A stretch of DNA of 64,000 nt from NCBI RefSeq assembly GCF_003086295.3, contig NC_092053.1:114709905-114773904 (forward strand). The letters are read 5' to 3'. Below the pieces are notes generated by a model, which saw only the letters and a program-made list of their open reading frames with translations, ran no database searches and had not been told where the DNA came from. The position numbers and the translations under genes are program-made. Position 1 is the stretch's first letter. Every line of letters starts with the position of its first letter. Origin of the DNA: Arachis hypogaea. Its lineage: Eukaryota > Streptophyta > Magnoliopsida > Fabales > Fabaceae. This document shows, in pieces, positions 59,301 to 64,000 of the stretch.

Positions 59301-60879
59301 CTCACAGAGTCCTTTACGCCTCAACCCGAACTGACGGCAACCAAGACCTCAGCTCCCAGCCACTTTCGCAATAACCTCAACAACTCTAATCGTAACATAC
59401 AACAACCGAAACTCAATCGTATAGCAATTGATGCCGCAAAACCTTAGTGTATGAAGCCAGAATAGTAACTAGAGAGCTTTCAAATCGAAACGCTTACCGA
59501 ACCGAAGGAGGAACGGCTGAACCGACACCGCGGTGGTCTACAAACCGGCTCGGCGGCAGCCCGGCAGCCACCTCAAGCGGCAGCTATGACCTGAACCATA
59601 TACAGTGACAATGAGGTTCCCAGAAACTCAACAGAAAGGAGAACCAACGTAAAACCCTTACTGGTAGAATTTTCCGGCGACGGCAAAAGCAGCCAGAAGC
59701 TCCGGCGGTGCTCCCGGAAGTCACATAACCACTCCCAGCGGTCAGAATCACAGAGACGCAGCTCCCTTTTTCTGGCAGTGTTTTTCGGCGACGGTAATGC
59801 CGTTTCCCGGCAGCCAGGCATGGTGGCGCGAGTCAACACGGAACCAGACAGAGCGGCGGCGCTCGTCGGCGGCAGCAGCATCCTCAGGCGGCGCGGACGA
59901 CGGCAGTGCTGGCTTCTGCAGCAGCCCCTCGCGAGCGCTCTCCCCTCTCTCTCCCATCGATGGTGACAACGGTGGCACTGGCGGCGAGGCGCGGCGGGGC
60001 ACGCAAAGGGCTGAGCACGGCGGCAAGGCCCCCTCCGCTCTCTTCTTCCTCTCTCAGATCTCCCTTCTGGTCGCGACGCTGACCCCATGCCTCCCTCCTT
60101 CTTCGACTCGACCTGACGGCGGACTCCTAGGCGGCGGCAAGGACCTCGGAAGCGTGCGGTCTACCCAGCGATGGCAGTGAGATGCGACCGGTTGGATGAC
60201 GGCGCGGCATGGTGGTGAACTGAACGGCGACACCGAGGCACTGCAGACAGCTCCCCTCCAGCTCAACGGCGACGAGATGCGCCTCCCTCTCTCTCCCTTC
60301 CGCTGGCTCACGGTTTCTTCCTTCTCCGTGGGTTTGGAGAAAACTGTGAGTTCTGTGTGGTGAGGGGTGAAACGGTGCTGGAGTGAGGGATGAGTGGGTT
60401 AGGGTTTTTGAGTAAAAATTAGGGTTAGGGGCATTTTGGTAATTTCACTTAAAATAGGGATAATATAGTAATTGAAATCAAATTTAAATCCAACTCTATT
60501 TGTATATAGAAAAATACTATTTACTCATCACTTTTACAAATTATTTTCAACAAAATGCCCAAATTAAATAATTAGAAATAATATACTTAATTTCTTCATT
60601 TTTCCAAAATAGCAATATCAATATACTAAAATATTGATTATTTAGTCCATATCATATAAAATCCTTATTATTTCATAACTATCAACTTTATAATTTAAAT
60701 ATAGAAAATAACCCAATAATTATAAAATTGGATAATAATCATAACTCGTCTCAAATCCAATAAATTAAAAATTGCCTTAATTATCCTTAATAAAATAATC
60801 TCTGAAATTAAGGCTATAAATACATGTATGATTTGAGACTTGATCATAATAAGACTTTTCAAAGATTTTGGGTCTTACA
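56396..60879 (-). mobile_element. Family C solo LTR, reverse orientation
   Basis: 4484 bp with a perfect duplication GTCGG (56391-56395 and 60880-60884). On the minus strand it runs from TGTAAGACCC (60879) to GTTACA (56396), parallel to 20263-24831. It includes the GC-rich segment (59500-60330), the CTGGGTAGTAGC repeat (57410-57620) and the GATGATATCATC block (about 57305-57330). No internal retrotransposon genes. Confidence 0.87.
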
Positions 60880-60884
60880 GTCGG

Positions 60885-61432
60885 TCGCTAAAATCGGTCG
60901 CTATTTTTTTAACTTAGCGACCGAATTAGCAACCAAAACAAAAAACAAGCTTTTAGGGTATGTTGGTGGCTAAATCAGTTGCTATCTTTAATTTAGTGAC
61001 TGATTTGCAACCAATATAAAAACAAGCTTAATGGTAGTTGGTCGCTAAATCGGTCGCTAAAAAGTTGGTCGCTAAATCGGTTTCTAAGTGTTAAGATAGC
61101 AACCGATTTAGCAACCAACTATAAAATGCTGGTTTTAAAGCATTCAGTCACTAAATTGGTTACTATTTTATAATTTTGCGACTGAATTAGCAACCGACTT
61201 AAAATTATATTATTAAAATAGTTGGTCACTAATTCGGTTGCTAAGGTAGCGGTCACTAAATCGGTTGCTAAGGGTTAATATAGCGACCGATTTTAGCGAC
61301 CAACTATAAAATCTTAGCATTAGAGCAGTTGGTCACTAAATCGGTCACCATTAGCGACCGAATTTGCGATCAACTAAAAAACAAAATTTACAAATTAATT
61401 AGTTGCTAAATCGGTCACAGTTTTAAATAATA
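60885..61432 (+). repeat. CACTA subterminal repeats, third part
   Basis: More than a dozen variants of TTGGTCGCTAAATCGGT and TAGCGACCGATT in both orientations. They form larger imperfect units of about 100-130 bp. Confidence 0.8.
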
Positions 61433-61995
61433 AGAATAAACTAGATTTCAAAATAAATTAAAAAAACCCCTCACTTTTCAACCCTAACCCGAAGCTCTCT
61501 CCTCACACAGTGTCCCTCTCGCCGCCTCACTCCGTCTCCGGCAGAGTGGAGAGAGAAGTCCTTTTCGTCGAGTCCTGGTCGGCGGTGTTCTCGTCGGAGC
61601 CATTCTCGTCGGTGCCATCTCTTCTCCTCGAGTCTTTATCGCCGTCTGCCCCTCGCCGCGTACTTCCTCTGCTTGCTCCGCCATTGTCACAGATCATCGC
61701 ATCCCCGTTCAGATCTGTTGTTGCTCGCCTCGCGTCATTCTTTTCTCAGCGTCACCTCCTGTGGTAACTTCTTCTCCGATATCAACAACAACAACAATAG
61801 TCTTCCAGTTTTCAGTGAAGGTACTTCAACTTCGTATCTCTGATTTTGATTTCTCACTATAATTCCAGAGAATGTCTCTATATTTTGATTTTGATTTGGT
61901 TTTATCAATTAGGATATTTATTTTCAGATCTATTGTTATTTATTTTCTTCTTGAAAAGTTTTCTTTTGTTTTATTGAATATATATATATATATAT
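61433..61995 (+). other. GC-rich gene-leader-like DNA, then AT-rich stretch
   Basis: 61480-61760 is rich in CGCCG, CTCGTCGG and CTCCTC words, like a plant 5' untranslated or first-exon region, possibly captured. No protein is recognised in it. A short (TA)n run sits at about 61979-62000. Confidence 0.4.
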
Positions 61996-62000
61996 ATATA

Positions 62001-62132
62001 ATGAAGCAATGTGAGACATACAAAGCGGATCTGAACATTGATTTGAAGAAGCACCATGCGCCGGTAACATTTCTGGACAAGATGGCTTATTGGATTGTTA
62101 AATCGCTTAGATTCTCCACTATCTATTCTTTC
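62001..62132 (+). pseudogene. Captured alternative oxidase exon fragment
   Basis: The frame contains [20 protein letters not shown], then [20 protein letters not shown]. Plant alternative oxidase has the conserved IDLKKHHxPxxFLDKxAYxTVKxLRxPTDxFF just before the exon border that precedes RRYGCRAMMLET. The fragment stops at that border (TTTCAG followed by GTATTC) and diverges in its last residues. The di-iron ligand region is missing. The real enzyme oxidises ubiquinol in mitochondria; this piece cannot. Confidence 0.82.
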
Positions 62133-62209
62133 AGGTATTCATTATTCATTGATATCTTTTCAAGTGGTACACGTTGGTGCATGTGATGTTAGGTTGCTGA
62201 GGGTTAGGT

Positions 62210-63328
62210 AGAAGAGAAATCTAGGAAATGTACTTGAACACTTTGTGAAATTTTGTGATTGCTTTCATCAAGAAGTTGAAGAAGGCTTTGGTAGCAGAGT
62301 AACTACAGAGAAAGCTGTTAGTATCCTTGTGAAGTCTTATAGCTTGTCTCAGATTAAGAACAAAGTATATACAGAAGTAGCAAACATAAATCAACGTGTG
62401 AGGTTTATGTCAGATTCCTTAAAAAGAAGAATTTCCCACGCACACATTCAAAAGACTAATAATAATTTTTTTCATTCATGACTTTAGGATTTTGGTGTAG
62501 TAGAAAAGAAGAGAGACCATGCTGCGTTCCTGATTCAGTGCCTTGTTTATTGCTATAGCTCTAAGCTTGGGCTCTATCTACTATGATATTGACTTTGGTG
62601 TTGGATCTATTCAGGTAAACATAGGAAATTAAAGCTATAAGATATCCTTTAATTATAGCTTTCAATAATCAAGGTTAATGAGTGGTAATACTGTTTTTGT
62701 CATGCACTTGCTTCAGGCGATAGGATCTTTGCTTGCTTTCTTAAGTTGCCTTTTGTCTTACTAGAGGAAATCAAGGTAAATTGTTTGTCTCTTGGTCCTT
62801 ATTTAAATGTTAATGGAACTTTCTCCTAGTTTTACTACATTGCAATTGAGTAACTTTCTTCTTTACTCTCTGTGTATTATAGACATTATATATAATACTT
62901 TGCATGTTAATTTAACTTTTTGTCTCATGTTTATTATTTGATTCTTGATAGTCATATTTACAGGATAATTTGATTAGTTTACCGTTTAATAGCAATCTAA
63001 ATGTAATATGAAATTTTCCTTTGGGTGGTGTTAGGTATTTGAAAGAGAGAGATTGAATGGACACTATGATGTTACAGCATTTCTCATAAGGAACACATTT
63101 TCTGTTGTTCCATACACGCTACTAGTAACTCTGGTTCCGGGACTAATATCCTATTACCTTTGTGGACTCCAAAAAGGACCAGAACACTTGGTATACTTTC
63201 TGTCAGTGCTATTTGCCATAGTTATGTGGGTTGAGAGCCTCATGCTTGTTGTGGGAAGTGTCTCCCCTAACTATGTTATAGGCATGTTGATTTCTGGTGG
63301 AATTCAAGGATATTTTATATTGATTTAA
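62210..63328 (+). pseudogene. Captured ABCG (white-brown complex) transporter gene fragment
   Basis: Four exon-like blocks lie in order. About 62210-62400 carries VTTEKAVSILVKSYSLSQ, like the linker after the nucleotide-binding domain. About 62540-62614 carries LFIAIALSLGSIYYDIDFGV then GSIQ, the first membrane segments. 62717-62776 carries AIGSLLAFLSCLLSY, then a stop. 63036-63328 carries VFERERLNGHYDVTAFLIRN, then LVPGLISYYLCGLQKGPEHL, VESLMLVVGSVSPNYVIGML and SGGIQG, typical of half-size ABCG exporters. GT/AG-like borders are retained. The frame ends at 63326 where the family continues TGGFYRLP. The ATP-binding domain is absent. It may be transduced by the surrounding CACTA element or be a local decayed gene. 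Confidence 0.82.
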
Positions 63329-64000
63329 TCACAAAAATTCACAAAGTATTCAAGTACATTTCCTGACATGATATTTTATATTGATTTTGTTCAGCAGATA
63401 TCATGTACTGTGATGAATATGTATACAATTGATGGTTGCATTCTCTTCTTACATTGCAGATTTTCCTAGCTCTCACAACTGCTATAACTACCATTAACTA
63501 ATTAACAAAATTGCTAACAAAATGCTAAGAGCCAGAGTTAATTGTTTTGTGTTGTGTTGTTTCCTTCAATTTTGTTTTTTAGGACAATTATTTGGTCATA
63601 GCAATTTTTTTTATATGCTTGGATGCGTCTTGGTTGAAGCAATGGGATGTGGAGTCTGGAATGTTATGTTCTACTTTGAGTCAAAGTGCTATAAAACTGA
63701 ATCAACTAGAAAAAAATAGAGGGAAAAAACCTTTTTTTTTTGTTCCAATTAAATTAATCAAAATAGATGGTTGTTGTTGTTTATGTATGTTGATTGGTAT
63801 TGATTTTGGTGTGCCTGTTTGAGTATATAGCAAATTTGTAGCTGAAAATAAAATTAGACTCAATCAATTTACAGTTGCTTAGAGTAACAAAATATGAGGA
63901 TAAATATATATGCTTCATTTTTGTAGCAAAATGCTGACATGGTCTTTTTTTTCTCCACGCAGTTAAATAGAAAATGGAAGGAATGTATTGTTTTGGATTA
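63329..64000. other. No feature recognised
   Basis: AT-rich sequence after the ABCG fragment. Short frames at 63522-63822 show no domain, and no CACTA terminus is seen before the window ends. Confidence 0.5.

Larger units (their letters stand above)
39871..64000 (+). mobile_element. Third CACTA-like element, left end and captured sequences; right end not in window
   Basis: The left terminus CACTACAAGAAAGTTTT is at 39871. It is followed by dense subterminal repeats of TAGCGACCGATTT and its reverse CGGTCGCTA at 39884-40023, continuing at 56333-56395 and 60885-61432 between later LTR insertions. Beyond these lie pieces of an alternative oxidase gene and an ABCG transporter gene. No transposase or right terminus was found before base 64000. 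The end coordinate is the window edge, and assigning 61433-64000 to the element is inference. Confidence 0.6.

Overview
The window is nuclear DNA of a flowering plant, most likely a peanut relative (Arachis, legume). That guess rests on the LTRs beginning TGATGAGCGGATA, which I remember as very abundant in Arachis, and on the CTGGCGTTGAACGCCAG words typical of them; no search was run. I found no intact cellular gene. Almost everything is transposable element, much of it nested, with captured pieces of host genes.

Layout. (1) 1-4387: the 3' end of an Athila-like (Ty3/gypsy) element, family A (3' LTR 335-1917), inserted in a CACTA transposon whose decayed transposase (Transposase_24 type) and right terminus (4369-4387) follow. 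(2) 5134-31593: a Mutator-like TIR element with an 8/9-matching 9-bp target duplication. It was split by a family B element (6121-31328, LTRs 6121-8483 and 29762-31328). Family B was in turn hit by a second family A element (9298-20109, TSD TCTCT), a 4.6-kb solo LTR of family C (20263-24831, TSD GTAAT) and a probable mitochondrial group II intron fragment (about 25853-26405). (3) 32335-32828: a foldback MITE. (4) 33136-36196: a 3.1-kb CACTA element (TSD TTA) carrying exons of FolD and of an SPO11/topoisomerase VI A gene. (5) 36945-37845: a tandem array of about 133 bp period, then a FAR1/MULE transposase fragment on the minus strand. (6) 39871 to beyond the right edge: a third CACTA-like element. 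Its subterminal repeats hold a solo LTR of family D (40024-56327, TSD GATTT), which holds a very young complete Athila-like element E (41474-53601, TSD ATGCC, LTRs differing at 3 sites seen in 2398 bp, one intact 1810-codon gag-pol frame). A second family C solo LTR lies in reverse orientation (56396-60879, TSD GTCGG). Beyond it are pieces of an alternative oxidase gene and of an ABCG transporter gene.

How the parts relate. Element E is the only one here with reverse transcriptase, RNase H and integrase. Families A and B keep gag and protease but lack that enzymatic core, while they share with E the tRNA-Asp primer site, a two-hairpin motif just after pol and a hairpin before the 3' LTR. E-like elements could therefore move them in trans.

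The most unusual feature is that families A, B, D and E each carry many copies of a family-specific short palindrome. In E there are 11 near-perfect 37-38 nt palindromes in the LTR U3. In family A there is an exact 63-bp in-frame minisatellite in gag. Several units show paired changes in both arms.
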